Below, piece after piece: positions 45,841 through 55,421 of a stretch of 64,000 bases of DNA. Within the stretch, counting starts at the first letter, position 1; every line of letters starts with the position of its first letter. Both the position numbers and the translations under genes were made by a program. Under the pieces are notes generated by a model. The model saw only the letters and a list, made by a program, of their open reading frames with translations, was not told where the DNA came from and did not search any database. This DNA is from Nostoc sp. FACHB-892 (GTDB lineage Bacteria > Cyanobacteriota > Cyanobacteriia > Cyanobacteriales > Nostocaceae), in assembly GCF_014698795.1 (NCBI RefSeq), contig NZ_JACJTR010000011.1, positions 124,001 through 188,000 on the forward strand, in the 5' to 3' direction.

Positions 45841-47322
45841 ATGGTAAATGCTGCTCAAGCACGTCAGACAAAAGAGCGATTCGCCCAACCAGAGGAACAA
45901 CTAACCTATGAATTGGGGAAAGCAGTACAGGAATTACCACCCTTATACACTAGATTATTAGCGGGAACGATCAGTGTTATTGTATTTGGAGCGATCGCCT
46001 GGGCGTACTTCTCACAAATCGATGAGGTAGCAACAGCACCAGGGGAATTAATTGCTTCTACCCAGGTAAGACCGGTGACATCCTTAAATGGGGGATCAAT
46101 TGTTGCTGTTAAAGTACGAGAAGGCGATCGCGTTACTAAAGGTCAAGTTCTGATTCAAAAAGATCCAGACTTGCAAATAACTGATGTTGCCCGCCTAACC
46201 AAGTCTACTAGATTGATTCAAGACGATTTGCAACGTTTGGATGCAGAACGTACCGGAGGCACAACTACTGGAACGAAACTACAAGATGAACTTTTAACCT
46301 CCCGCCTGCAAGACTACCAAGCGCGTCAAGCAGGAGCGGAAGCAGAAGCAAATCGCCAACAATCACTCATAGATCAAGCCAAAGTCCGCTTGACTAGGTT
46401 GCAAGACAACTTAGTTAATGCCAAAAGCAGCGTTGCCAATGCCAAAACAAACCTTGTCAACGCAGATAGCATTCGGATCAAAATTGAAAGTAATTTGGCA
46501 CTTGCACAAGAAAGGGAAAAAAGCCTACGCAGTTTAATGACTCCTGGTGCTGTACCTCGTGTCGATTACTTGGATGCCCAAGAAAGATTAACTCGTACAC
46601 AGACAGAAATCACTAAAGCACAAGATGAAGTGATTAATGTCCAGAATAGAATCACAGAGGCTCAAGATAGAGTCACATCATTAGAAAAAGATATTGCTGC
46701 TCAAGTCCAAGAAATTCGCCAAGCAGAACAAGCTTACAATGCTGCACGCAGCCAAGCCCAGCGTGTAGCATCAGAACGCCAAAGTGAAATTTTGACCCAG
46801 TTCAACAAGCGTAAAGAAGAACTAACAACTGTTCAAGGTCAATTAGAGCAGGCGAGGAAGCAGCAAGCTTTAGAAACGATTGAGGCTCCTGTTGCCGGCA
46901 CGATTTACAGAGTTAAAGCCACTAAGGGGCCAGTGCAATCAGGTGAAGAATTGCTATCAATTTTGCCAGAAGGGGAAGAAATGCTCCTAGAGGTGAAAGT
47001 TCTCAACCGCGATATTGGATTTATTCGTCAAGGAATGAAGGCAAAAGTGAAAATGGCAACTTTCCCCTTCCAGGAATTTGGCACTGTTAATGGCGAAGTT
47101 ATGCAAGTCAGTCCGAATGCAATCGTTGATAAAGAATTAGGCTTAGTTTTTCCCACCAGAATTAAGCTAAATAAACACTCAGTTAATGTGCGAGGTCAAG
47201 AAGTACAATTTACACCAGGTATGGCTGCTTCAGGTGAGATTGTCACTCGTAAAAAGTCAGTTTTGACATTCATTACTGAGCCTGTGACACGCCGGTTCAG
47301 CGAGGCATTTTCAGTTAGGTAG
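45841..47322 (+). CDS. HlyD-family secretion adaptor (type I secretion)
   Basis: A 493-aa periplasmic adaptor. A short cytoplasmic start (MVNAAQARQTKERFAQPEEQ) is followed by one membrane helix (LLAGTISVIVFGAIAWAYFS), an N-terminal lipoyl half (VKVREGDRVTKGQVLIQKD), a long coiled-coil arm, and the closing beta-barrel (LETIEAPVAGTIYRVKATKG). It links the inner-membrane ABC exporter to an outer-membrane channel. ATG 45841 is chosen because 27 upstream bases lie in repeat DNA. The exporter genes are across 2.4 kb on the opposite strand. Confidence 0.93.
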   Translation: MVNAAQARQTKERFAQPEEQLTYELGKAVQELPPLYTRLLAGTISVIVFGAIAWAYFSQIDEVATAPGELIASTQVRPVTSLNGGSIVAVKVREGDRVTKGQVLIQKDPDLQITDVARLTKSTRLIQDDLQRLDAERTGGTTTGTKLQDELLTSRLQDYQARQAGAEAEANRQQSLIDQAKVRLTRLQDNLVNAKSSVANAKTNLVNADSIRIKIESNLALAQEREKSLRSLMTPGAVPRVDYLDAQERLTRTQTEITKAQDEVINVQNRITEAQDRVTSLEKDIAAQVQEIRQAEQAYNAARSQAQRVASERQSEILTQFNKRKEELTTVQGQLEQARKQQALETIEAPVAGTIYRVKATKGPVQSGEELLSILPEGEEMLLEVKVLNRDIGFIRQGMKAKVKMATFPFQEFGTVNGEVMQVSPNAIVDKELGLVFPTRIKLNKHSVNVRGQEVQFTPGMAASGEIVTRKKSVLTFITEPVTRRFSEAFSVR

Positions 47323-47502
47323 GTCTAGCCTCTCCTGATTTCATCACCACTTCAAAAGCTACGCCTAGCATCCACAAACCATGTTTAAGACATAAGGGTT
47401 TAGAATTACTAAACCCCTATCTATATTCATTCACGACAAACGAGCAAGTGGTTGATTTTTTAACCGAGCAGTATCGAACTAAACTGCAAATTGTGATAAT
47501 TT

Positions 47503-49383
47503 TCAAGCGATACCTAAGAACTTTCTATACTGCTCCATTTGTTTTTGCATTCCCTCTAATAATTTCCAAAAATCAGGATTATTCTCATTTTTTTTATCAT
47601 CATTGCTATCCATATTGATGCTGCTTAAAATCTTGTCATAGTTTTGGAATTGCGACCATAATTCTAGATTACTTAATCTATTATTCCCTTCGGCTGGTGC
47701 TAAATATTTTGTTTTTTCTGTAATTTCCTCACCGATTAGAGAACCAACATCAGTATTATTAAAACTAGTAATACTCTCTGGTGTTAGATATTTTGTTTTT
47801 TCTGTAATTTCCTCACCGATTAGAGAACTGACATCATAACTATTAAAATTAGCAATACTCTCTAGCGTCAGATATTTTGTTGTTTCTGTAATTCCCTGAC
47901 CAACTAAAGAACCGACATCATAACTATTAAAATTAGCAATACTCTCTAGCGTCAGATATTTTGTTGTTTCTGTAATTCCCTGACCAACTAAAGAACCGAC
48001 ATCATAACTATTAAAACTAGAAATTGTCTGTGATGTAAGATAATTTGCAGTTTGTGCGCCGATAGTTAGCAGGTTGTCGCCAGATATCACCTGCTTTGCC
48101 AGAGAACTGACATTGGAAATATTAAAACTAGAAATTGTAGCTTGTGTATCATCTATTGCTGTGTCTGCAATCACCTGCTTTGCCAGAGAACTGACATTAG
48201 AAAGCTTTAAACTAGAGGTTGTACTTTGTGTACTATTTCCTGCGGTTTCTGTGACAATCTGACGGACTTGGGCATCAGTCAAGTTGGGGTTAGCACTAAG
48301 CATCAGGGCAACTACACCAGCAACGTGGGGAGTAGCCATAGACGTGCCGTTATAAGTGGCATACTGATTATTTGGAACTGAGGAGTAAACTTTGACCCCT
48401 GGGGCTGTAACATAAGCGATTTCATCTGTTCCAGAGCGGTTAGAGAAGTCGGGCATATTATTATTCCTATCCACTGCTCCAACGGCAATTCCCGACTTGG
48501 ATGCATAGCGGGCGGGATAGTCTGGTGATGATTCACCATCATTACCTGCTGCCATAACGACAATTACTCCTTTGCTGCTGGCATAGTCAATGGCTGACTC
48601 TAAACTACGATTGGAAGATGCGCCTCCTAAGCTGAGGTTAATCACATTAGCCCCATTATCCACAGCGTAGCGAATACCTTTAGATATGGAACTATAGGAA
48701 CCAGAGCCAGAGTCATTCAAAACCTTGACAGGCATAATCTTGGCATCATAAGCAATACCAGTGACACCGTAGTTATTATTTTCTCCTGCGATCGTGCCGG
48801 AAACATGAGTGCCATGACCATTGTTATCTAGGGTATTGTTGTTTTTATCAGAGAAGTTCCAACCATAATTATCATCAATATAGCCATTGCCATCATCATC
48901 TATACCATTACCTGCAATTTCTTTGGCATTTGTCCAGATATTATTTCTTAAATCCTCGTGGTTATAGTCAACTCCAGTGTCGACAACAGCGACGACAACG
49001 CTCTTACCTGTGTATCCCTGTGCCCAAACTTCTGGTGCTTTAACAAGGTCTGCTCCCCAACTATTGCCACCAAGATTAGGGACATCAGCAAAGGTATTCT
49101 GGCCAGTAGCTCTAGCCACTGCTGCTGCTCCATTAATTAAGCCATAGCCATTGGTGGAGTTATAATTTTGAGTGCTAAAAGCATTAGTAGTAGCGTTACT
49201 GCTATTTTCTGATTCACCATTTTTTAGCAACTGCACATCAGCATCGGCTGAGTTATAGCTACTACTTCTGCTGAAGTTGAGGCTGTAGTCATCCTTTGTA
49301 TTAATGCTATCTAATGAAGAGATTGAAGTGACATTTAGCTGTTTATTTGACAACACATTTTTATTAACATCATCAATGAGCAT
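47503..49383 (-). CDS. S8 family serine peptidase (subtilase) with C-terminal 28-residue repeats
   Basis: A 626-aa subtilase. The catalytic triad is Asp135 (VVVAVVDTGVDYNHEDL), His190 (NNGHGTHVSGTIAG) and Ser348 (YNGTSMATPHVAGVVAL). A Ca-binding-like Asp/Gly-rich stretch (GNGIDDDGNGYIDDNYGWNF) sits between. No Sec signal peptide; the first 100 residues are Asn/Ser-rich. Residues about 440-560 hold four near-identical repeats of 28 residues (YLTLESIANFNSYDVGSLVG being the first part). It lies inside a type I secretion cluster but is transcribed alone, so it is a likely cargo (inferred). Confidence 0.92.
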   Translation of the reverse strand: MLIDDVNKNVLSNKQLNVTSISSLDSINTKDDYSLNFSRSSSYNSADADVQLLKNGESENSSNATTNAFSTQNYNSTNGYGLINGAAAVARATGQNTFADVPNLGGNSWGADLVKAPEVWAQGYTGKSVVVAVVDTGVDYNHEDLRNNIWTNAKEIAGNGIDDDGNGYIDDNYGWNFSDKNNNTLDNNGHGTHVSGTIAGENNNYGVTGIAYDAKIMPVKVLNDSGSGSYSSISKGIRYAVDNGANVINLSLGGASSNRSLESAIDYASSKGVIVVMAAGNDGESSPDYPARYASKSGIAVGAVDRNNNMPDFSNRSGTDEIAYVTAPGVKVYSSVPNNQYATYNGTSMATPHVAGVVALMLSANPNLTDAQVRQIVTETAGNSTQSTTSSLKLSNVSSLAKQVIADTAIDDTQATISSFNISNVSSLAKQVISGDNLLTIGAQTANYLTSQTISSFNSYDVGSLVGQGITETTKYLTLESIANFNSYDVGSLVGQGITETTKYLTLESIANFNSYDVSSLIGEEITEKTKYLTPESITSFNNTDVGSLIGEEITEKTKYLAPAEGNNRLSNLELWSQFQNYDKILSSINMDSNDDKKNENNPDFWKLLEGMQKQMEQYRKFLGIA

Positions 49384-49669
49384 AAGTATTTTCTCTCAAA
49401 GATAGCAATTATTTTTTTGACACTTTGAAGCCTTAAAATCTTTATAAGAAGATTTCAATGTATGAATAAGCTCCATTCTCAATAATTACTATGAAATTTG
49501 ATAACAAAATGCTAATTTTATTACCAAAAATCATTCTGATAAATGCGGTTTTTATTAAGAATAAATTAATTATTTGAATCTTAAATGTTTTAGTTGTATT
49601 AATGGAGACTAACGTTAAAAATACTGCGATCGCTCGTTATAAAAGTATTTACACTACTCAGAATTATCA
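49384..49669. other. upstream region of the subtilase gene
   Basis: AT-rich, with TTTATAAGAAGATT-type stretches. It should hold the minus-strand promoter of the subtilase; no small open frame with a double-glycine leader was found. Confidence 0.5.
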
Positions 49670-49706
49670 AAATAAAAATGGCGAATGGAGCATAACTCCA
49701 TTCGCC
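49670..49706 (-). terminator. intrinsic terminator of the ABC exporter operon
   Basis: On the minus strand GGCGAATGGAG, loop TTATG, CTCCATTCGCC (11-bp perfect stem) is followed by ATTTTTATTTT. It ends transcription from the ABC gene before the subtilase, so the two are separate units. Confidence 0.9.
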
Positions 49707-49773
49707 AAAGGCTATCATTAAGCCGCTTTGCAAACGTTTATTTTTTCCACAAGCTTTGAGCTAGTTAAATCTA

Positions 49774-52476
49774 CTAAATGTTTGCTTGCTGCCGTTGATA
49801 TAGTGACCAATACAAACCCTTTTGTTGCAACAATTGTGAGTGAGTACCACGTTCAGCAATCACACCTTGCTCCAACACCAAAATCAAATCAGCACGTTTG
49901 AGGGGAGCAAATCGGTGAGCAATTAAGAATACGGTACGATTAGCAGAAATTTTTTGCAGGTTTTGCAGTACTTGTTGTTCAGTTTCACTATCCAAAGCGC
50001 TGGTAGCTTCGTCCAAAACTAAAATTGGCGCTTGGGAAAGAAATAGCCTTGCTAGGGCAATACGTTGTCTCTGTCCGCCAGATAAAGCAGTACCGCGTTC
50101 ACCAACATTGGTTTCGTAACCGTAGGGTAATTGACTGATGAAGTCATGTGCTACTGCTAGTCTTGCTGCCTCTACTACTTGCTCTGCGGTAATGTCGGGA
50201 CTACCGAGAGTGATATTTTCCAAAATAGAACCGTTAAATAAAAAGTCTTCTTGGAGAACTACACTAATTTGTTGCCGTAATGATGCTAAATCAGCACTTT
50301 TAATATCAAAACCATCAATAAGGATGCGTCCTGATTCAATTTGATAGAGGCGTTGTAATAGCTTAGACAGGGTACTTTTACCAGAACCACTGCGTCCGAC
50401 AATGCCAACAAATTGCCCTGGTTCAGCAGTGAAAGAGATTCCCCGCAGAATTGCTTCAAAGTTTGGCCGGTAGCGGAAAAATACTTGCTCGAAGGTGACT
50501 TGTCCTTTCAGAGGTGGTAGAACTAAACCAGTCCCAAGTTCAGCTTCTGGGGAGACGTTGAGAATATCACCAATGCGATCTACAGAAAGTAGCACTTGTT
50601 GGAGATTTTGCCACAACTGTACTAGGCGCAAAAGCGGGCCTGTGACTCTGCCAGAAAGCATTTGAAAGGCAACAAGCTGTCCAACTGTAAGCTTTTGTTC
50701 GATGACTAACTTGGCTCCAAACCAGAGAATCAGCATGGTGGAAAAATTGGTGAGAAAGTCACCAATATTGCTGCTGATATTGGAGGTAGTAGATGCTTTA
50801 AAACCTGTGCGGATGAAGCGAGCAAATAAGCCTTCCCAGCGAGCGCGGGTTACTGGTTCTGCTGCATGGGCTTTAACGGAGTGAATTCCGGTGATTGTCT
50901 CTACTAGAAACGATTGACTATCGGCACTCCGGTTAAAGGTTTCGTTGAGCCAGTTACGCAGAATTGGTGTTGCAACTATCGTTAAAGTCGCAAATAGCGG
51001 CAGTACTGCTAAGGCAACAAAGGTGAGTGGGATATTATAATAAAACATCAATGCTAGGTATACCACTGCAAAGATGCTATCCAGAATCACAGTTAATGCT
51101 GTACCTGTGAGAAACTGACGTATTTGTTCGAGTTCCTGGACTCGTGCTACTGTGTCTCCGACGCGCCGCGACTCAAAATAAGCTAATGGCAGACGCATCA
51201 GGTGGCGAAATAGCTGTGCTGATAAACTCAAATCGAGACGACGAGCTGTATGGGTAAAGATGAATAGGCGGAGAATGCCAAGTATGGACTCAAATATAGC
51301 TACGCACAAAAGTGCGATCGCCATTACATCAAGAGTCGGCAAACTCTCCTGCACCATCACTTTATCAATGACGACTTGCGTAATTAGTGGTGTTGTTAAC
51401 CCCAAAAGCTGCAAGGTAAAAGATGCTAACAATACTTCTGTTAACAATCCCTTATACTTCCAAACTGCTGGAGTGAACCAACTGAGGTTAAATTTTTCTT
51501 GCTGGGATATGAGTTCTACTTGCCACAATCGTCCATCCCAAGACGCTTCAACTATCGACTGCGGTAAGCTTTCACAAGTCCGTTCGGGATTTAGAGGGTT
51601 AGCGATAATGAGGCGATCGCCTTTAACTCCATAGGCTACTACCCAAGATGGACTCTGAGGTGAGTCAGAATTCCACAACAGTAAAGCTGGAAATGACAAC
51701 TGTCGCAACTCACCCCAACTCACTTGTAAGCGCCGCAACACTAACCCTAACTTTTCTCCTGCTTCCACAACCTGTTTTGGGCGTTGTCCTCTGAGTTGGC
51801 GCTGCACCCATTCCAATTGCACAGAATTTTCTAACTGTTGCGCCACCATTGTTAAACAAGCAGCAGCAGTGTTCCAGCTGGCAACAAAGGGATAATTTGA
51901 GATGATCAGATTGGCAGATGGGAGTCCTCTTTGGGGTTGGAGGCTATGGGGGCTAGAAGTTCTCTCTGAGGCTGACGCTAGTGAAGGTGTGGAAGAGAAG
52001 GAAAATGTATCTCTTTCTCCCTCCGTGTTCACCGGTAACACTTGCCAGAACTCCTGAATTTGTGGATTAGAAAGTTCTGCCCACAGTGCTGTATGCCAAC
52101 ACACTACTACTACTTCTTTACTAGCAGCTACAGCTTTAAAATCCGCAGACAGCTTTTGCAAATCACCAAACCAATCGCCCACATCTAAGGCGGCTATTGG
52201 TTTACCAACCCCTTCTTCTCTTAAGCGAACTTTTCCAGCCACAATTAAGAATTGGTAACCGCCGACATCGTTTGACCAGATTTTCTCTCCAAGACGATAC
52301 TGACGAGTTTGGCACTCCTTTTCCAAAAGGGATTGTTGTTCGGGAGTCAACCAGCATAGTGGTGGCTGATTCCAAGGTAAAGAAGCTAGCACTTTTAATC
52401 GTAAAGATTCATTATCCAGAATATTTAACTCACTTGTAATTTGACTGTCAGTTTTTGAATTTTCTCTGCTAGCCAT
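49774..52476 (-). CDS. ABC exporter with cNMP-binding and degenerate C39 domains (type I secretion)
   Basis: A 900-aa exporter. Order: a CRP-like cyclic-nucleotide-binding domain (about 45-160, RQYRLGEKIWSNDVGG), a C39-like domain (about 205-330), six membrane helices and a C-terminal ATPase with Walker A GIVGRSGSGKSTLSKLLQRL, signature ALSGGQRQRIALARLFL and Walker B PILVLDEATSALDS. The C39 catalytic residues are lost: Cys is Asn in SWNTAAAC, His is Trp in SWVVAYGV, and Asp is Asn in IANPLN. It should therefore bind but not cut substrates, like HlyB. Its start overlaps the upstream isomerase gene by 52 bases, a coupled operon. Confidence 0.93.
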   Translation of the reverse strand: MASRENSKTDSQITSELNILDNESLRLKVLASLPWNQPPLCWLTPEQQSLLEKECQTRQYRLGEKIWSNDVGGYQFLIVAGKVRLREEGVGKPIAALDVGDWFGDLQKLSADFKAVAASKEVVVVCWHTALWAELSNPQIQEFWQVLPVNTEGERDTFSFSSTPSLASASERTSSPHSLQPQRGLPSANLIISNYPFVASWNTAAACLTMVAQQLENSVQLEWVQRQLRGQRPKQVVEAGEKLGLVLRRLQVSWGELRQLSFPALLLWNSDSPQSPSWVVAYGVKGDRLIIANPLNPERTCESLPQSIVEASWDGRLWQVELISQQEKFNLSWFTPAVWKYKGLLTEVLLASFTLQLLGLTTPLITQVVIDKVMVQESLPTLDVMAIALLCVAIFESILGILRLFIFTHTARRLDLSLSAQLFRHLMRLPLAYFESRRVGDTVARVQELEQIRQFLTGTALTVILDSIFAVVYLALMFYYNIPLTFVALAVLPLFATLTIVATPILRNWLNETFNRSADSQSFLVETITGIHSVKAHAAEPVTRARWEGLFARFIRTGFKASTTSNISSNIGDFLTNFSTMLILWFGAKLVIEQKLTVGQLVAFQMLSGRVTGPLLRLVQLWQNLQQVLLSVDRIGDILNVSPEAELGTGLVLPPLKGQVTFEQVFFRYRPNFEAILRGISFTAEPGQFVGIVGRSGSGKSTLSKLLQRLYQIESGRILIDGFDIKSADLASLRQQISVVLQEDFLFNGSILENITLGSPDITAEQVVEAARLAVAHDFISQLPYGYETNVGERGTALSGGQRQRIALARLFLSQAPILVLDEATSALDSETEQQVLQNLQKISANRTVFLIAHRFAPLKRADLILVLEQGVIAERGTHSQLLQQKGLYWSLYQRQQANI

Positions 52477-53207
52477 TTCTCAAACAACTCATTTTGTAGT
52501 GCTTGGTTTAGTTGAGTATCTTCTAAAGACGCTGGCAGAAATTGTTCTACTCGAAACAAACCATAAGGTCCTTCTCCTGGGGGAGAGTCTTTGCCAACGA
52601 TTTCTATTGGGCCTACCAATTGTCCAGGACTAGCCACATCAATAGCTGCCCGCAATATATCCGGCATACTTCCTCGGCTGACTATTCCCATCATGCCGTT
52701 CACAATTCGGTCATCTGAAAGTGAATACTCTTTAGCTAGTTGCTCAAAACTACCTCCTTCTTCAATCTGGGTTTGTAGTTCGTCTGCCAATTCTCGATTA
52801 TCAACAACGATCCGAGAAAGTACTACCCGATCCAAAAAAATTTTGCGTTCAATAAAATATTCTTGGAGTTTTCCTTGGGTCACTACAGCTTTTAGCTTTT
52901 CTAACTTGTAACCAAAAGCCACTGATGTGTGAAAGGTAGCGTAATCTGTATTGTTGGCTTTTAACCATTCTTGGAAACTTTGAGGGTCAGTCAGTTGGTT
53001 TTTCAGCCTAAAGTCAATAATTGCCTGTTCAGTTATTGCTGTACCAATCTCAACATCGTCTCGGGTTCGGATTTCTTCCTCAATTACATACTGGCGGAGA
53101 ATATCTCCAATGAACTGCCCCAATTTCCCAGAGGCTTGCAAGTACTTTACTGCTTCCTCAATAGAAATTATTTTGTCATTGATTGTTAAAAATGATAAAG
53201 ATTCCAT
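52425..53207 (-). CDS. parvulin-type peptidyl-prolyl isomerase of the exporter operon
   Basis: A 260-aa SurA/PpiC-like protein. An N-terminal helical chaperone part (about 1-130) is followed by a parvulin domain (LVLSRIVVDNRELADELQTQ-type segment near VVLSRIVVDN, AKEYSLSDDRIVNGMMGIVS). No obvious signal peptide: the start MESLSFLTINDKIISIEEA is soluble. Such isomerases accompany C39/ABC and HlyD exporters in cyanobacteria and may prepare cargo. Overlaps the ABC gene by 52 bases. Confidence 0.9.
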   Translation of the reverse strand: MESLSFLTINDKIISIEEAVKYLQASGKLGQFIGDILRQYVIEEEIRTRDDVEIGTAITEQAIIDFRLKNQLTDPQSFQEWLKANNTDYATFHTSVAFGYKLEKLKAVVTQGKLQEYFIERKIFLDRVVLSRIVVDNRELADELQTQIEEGGSFEQLAKEYSLSDDRIVNGMMGIVSRGSMPDILRAAIDVASPGQLVGPIEIVGKDSPPGEGPYGLFRVEQFLPASLEDTQLNQALQNELFEKWLAEKIQKLTVKLQVS

Positions 53208-53340
53208 GAACTAACTATGTGAAAATGGTTAAACACTTATAGACTTTTAAATTAAATCATATAAAAATCATCTGGTCATTGATGAATAAATATGATAAAG
53301 ATTTTATGAACTAATTACATCTAAATGGTCAAAAAATTAT
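53191..53340. repeat. imperfect direct repeat containing the isomerase start region
   Basis: TGATAAAGATTCCATGAACTAAC (copy 1, from about 53192; quoted here in shortened form as TGATAAAGATT-CCATGAAC) recurs about 98 bases away as TGATAAAGATT-TTATGAAC, with matching sequence continuing for about 50 bases. In copy 2 the start ATG of the minus-strand gene reads ATA, so it is a decayed duplicate of leader plus start. Confidence 0.7.
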
Positions 53341-53633
53341 ATACCTAGTAAATAAAATAATTTTCCATAATTACTTTTACGGTCTACTGGAGACAGAACA
53401 GGATTGAAAATATCAGTTATAAGGCAAAATAAGTTGTGTAACCAAATCTTTATAGATTCAGATAAATAATTAGGTATGTAGGCGAAAATAAAGCAAAACA
53501 TATTAAGAATTGTTTCTTGCCAGTTGCTAAAAGTCAAGCCACTGCGTTGTTCATGTGACCAAAGTTGTAGCAACTGACATGGAAAACCCTTCCCATGCGG
53601 AACCTTAACGAGTAATTGTTTATTCTCACCGGT
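53208..53633. other. intergenic region with an uncertain 78-codon frame
   Basis: A frame on the minus strand (53337-53573) begins MLQLWSHEQRSGLTFSNWQE and is rich in hydrophobic and aromatic residues. It has no family resemblance, and its 5' end lies 60 bases from the DUF92 stop. It is probably a chance frame or relic. Confidence 0.35.
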
Positions 53634-54431
53634 CTACTTAATTAGACTTATCCATGCCCAGGCAAGTAGCACTGCTGCGATCGCACCGATTAATGTATTA
53701 AAAATATTTACTACTTCATTGGTCAGCCAATTATACTTAGATTGTAATGTTGCCCCAATCACACTCTCTAAGTTAGTGGCAATAAATGCTGCCATTACAC
53801 ACCAAGCTACTCCCAATAGATCAATTAAACCAACTGCCCAACCAACAAATGCGATCGCTACAGAAGCCACAATACCTGCTAAAGTCCCCTCCAAGCTTAT
53901 CGCTCCTTCTGTACCGCGAGGCACTGGTTGGAGGGTGGTAATTAGAAAGGTGCTTTTACCATAGGCTTTACCGACTTCACTAGCAGTGGTGTCAGCCAAC
54001 TTGGTACTGAAACTCGCTACGTAGCCTAACAATAATAGAGACTGGGGATTGGGGACTAGAGATTGGGGACTAGGTACAACAAATCCCGAATTTATGATCC
54101 CTACTCCCAAAGCACACAACGCCCCAGTCAAAGCCGAACCCCAAACATTTTCTGGGCCTCTTGCCCCAGAGCGCTTTTCGGCTATTCCTTCAGCCTCCTT
54201 CTGCGCCATACCGATACGAGTCACGCCAGAACCAACTAAAAAATAGAACATGACAACTGCATATCCTTGCCAGCCTAGAGTTACCCAAATTAAGATGGCC
54301 AGAAACCATGCATGGAATGAGCCAGCAGGGGTAAGCAGTTTTTTCGGAGCAATCCAAGCTAAACCCAATAGAATTGTGTTTAATCCTACCGCCACCAACC
54401 AAGGATTAACAGAATTAATTAAAGATGACAT
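53634..54431 (-). CDS. DUF92/TIGR00297 membrane protein (VTE6-like)
   Basis: A 265-aa integral membrane protein with six or seven hydrophobic helices (WLVAVGLNTILLGLAWIAPK, AILIWVTLGWQGYAVVMFYF). SFSTKLADTTASEVGKAYGK and QPVPRGTEGAISLEGTLAGI are the DUF92 signatures. Plant and cyanobacterial members act as phytyl-phosphate kinases in tocopherol/phytol recycling (VTE6); that role is inferred. ATG 54431 follows two in-frame non-ATG codons. A heptamer repeat (VPSPQSLVPNPQSLL) is embedded in the coding sequence. Confidence 0.9.
   Translation of the reverse strand: MSSLINSVNPWLVAVGLNTILLGLAWIAPKKLLTPAGSFHAWFLAILIWVTLGWQGYAVVMFYFLVGSGVTRIGMAQKEAEGIAEKRSGARGPENVWGSALTGALCALGVGIINSGFVVPSPQSLVPNPQSLLLLGYVASFSTKLADTTASEVGKAYGKSTFLITTLQPVPRGTEGAISLEGTLAGIVASVAIAFVGWAVGLIDLLGVAWCVMAAFIATNLESVIGATLQSKYNWLTNEVVNIFNTLIGAIAAVLLAWAWISLIK
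54041..54072. repeat. heptamer repeat inside the DUF92 gene
   Basis: ACTGGGGATTGGGGACTAGA-type units (GGGGATT, GGGGACT), the same family as intergenic STRRs, translated as an SPQSLVPNPQSL insertion. Confidence 0.75.
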
Positions 54432-54514
54432 CAGCAATTAATAAGTAATTTTGTCTGAATATCAACAGAATAACTAATTTGTTACCCCTAGTAACGCAAG
54501 GCGGAAGTCATAAA

Positions 54515-54605
54515 GTAACCCTTCGACTACGCGGCAGTTGAACGCAGTCGAAACTCAGGGTTACACCGAGTGGTCGCGTAGCATACCGCAGAGAAGCCGA
54601 GGTGT
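54515..54605. repeat. long inverted repeat with HIP-like GACTACGC elements
   Basis: GTAACCCTTCGACTACG (54515 on) pairs with CGCAGTCGAAACTCAGGGTTAC (shown as CAGTCGAA and AGGGTTAC), ending at 54564. A second pair (ACACC near 54564 and GGTGT near 54600) follows. A dispersed non-coding palindrome in a 500-base region where no gene is seen (54432-54940). Confidence 0.7.
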
Positions 54606-54940
54606 AAAAAGTCAAAACTCAAAACTATTATGGAATAAGCTTTTTAGGAATTTAAAATGGTTGCTTTATTTAGACCGTCTTGTATTAGTACTTAATTTCT
54701 GACACCTCCAAAACTAAAGTAATATGTTTGTATTATTAACTAAATTTCGTAGGCATCGCCTTGAAAGCTGAGTATAAAATTACAAACTATGTCTGAGATA
54801 TACATTGCAATATGTCATAAAGATAAAGGATATAAGTTAATGCCAATTAAAACTGTGTTCAAGTTGACCACAATTAAGACTTAACAGCATAAATGCATAA
54901 ACTGTAGATAATCCAACTACTAGTCTTTTCCACACAAGCT

Positions 54941-55372
54941 ATGAGCCAAACTTTATTCCATCTTGCTTTCCCTGTAACTGACATTGCCAAAACAAAAGCA
55001 TATTACGTAGATGGCTTGGGCTGCATTCCTGGGCGTGAAAACCATCACGCCTTGATTCTTAATCTCTATGGTCATCAACTAGTGGCTCACGTCACCAAAG
55101 AACCTTTGACACCGCAACATACTATATATCCTAGACACTTCGGGCTAATTTTTACCCAAGAACGTGACTGGCAAGACTTACTAGAAAGGGCGCAACAACA
55201 GCAGCTATTTTTTCGTGAGGAAACCAAAAACCGTTTTGTTGGCTCTCCTCTTGAGCATCGCACTTTCTTTTTAGAAGATCCCTTTTATAACCTCATGGAG
55301 TTCAAATATTATCGTTACCCAGAGGCAATTTTTGGGAGTTACGAACATACACAAATTGGGGATAGGACTTAA
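54941..55372 (+). CDS. VOC-family (glyoxalase/dioxygenase-like) protein
   Basis: A 143-aa vicinal-oxygen-chelate protein with the paired beta-alpha-beta-beta-beta modules. FHLAFPVTDIAKTKAYYVDG, CIPGRENHHALILNLYGHQL and FLEDPFYNLMEFKYYRYPEA (metal-ligand Glu) are visible. It resembles small bleomycin-resistance/dioxygenase-like proteins of cyanobacteria. Substrate unknown. No operon partner. Confidence 0.88.
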   Translation: MSQTLFHLAFPVTDIAKTKAYYVDGLGCIPGRENHHALILNLYGHQLVAHVTKEPLTPQHTIYPRHFGLIFTQERDWQDLLERAQQQQLFFREETKNRFVGSPLEHRTFFLEDPFYNLMEFKYYRYPEAIFGSYEHTQIGDRT

Positions 55373-55421
55373 AAAATTCAAAATAAAAAATACAAGACAA
55401 GCGTAATAAGCACCCTAGCTA

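Noticed and set aside
53337..53573. 78-codon frame as a possible double-glycine leader cargo of the exporter
   Set aside because: It has no Gly-Gly motif and no ribosome site, and the exporter's C39 domain is inactive.
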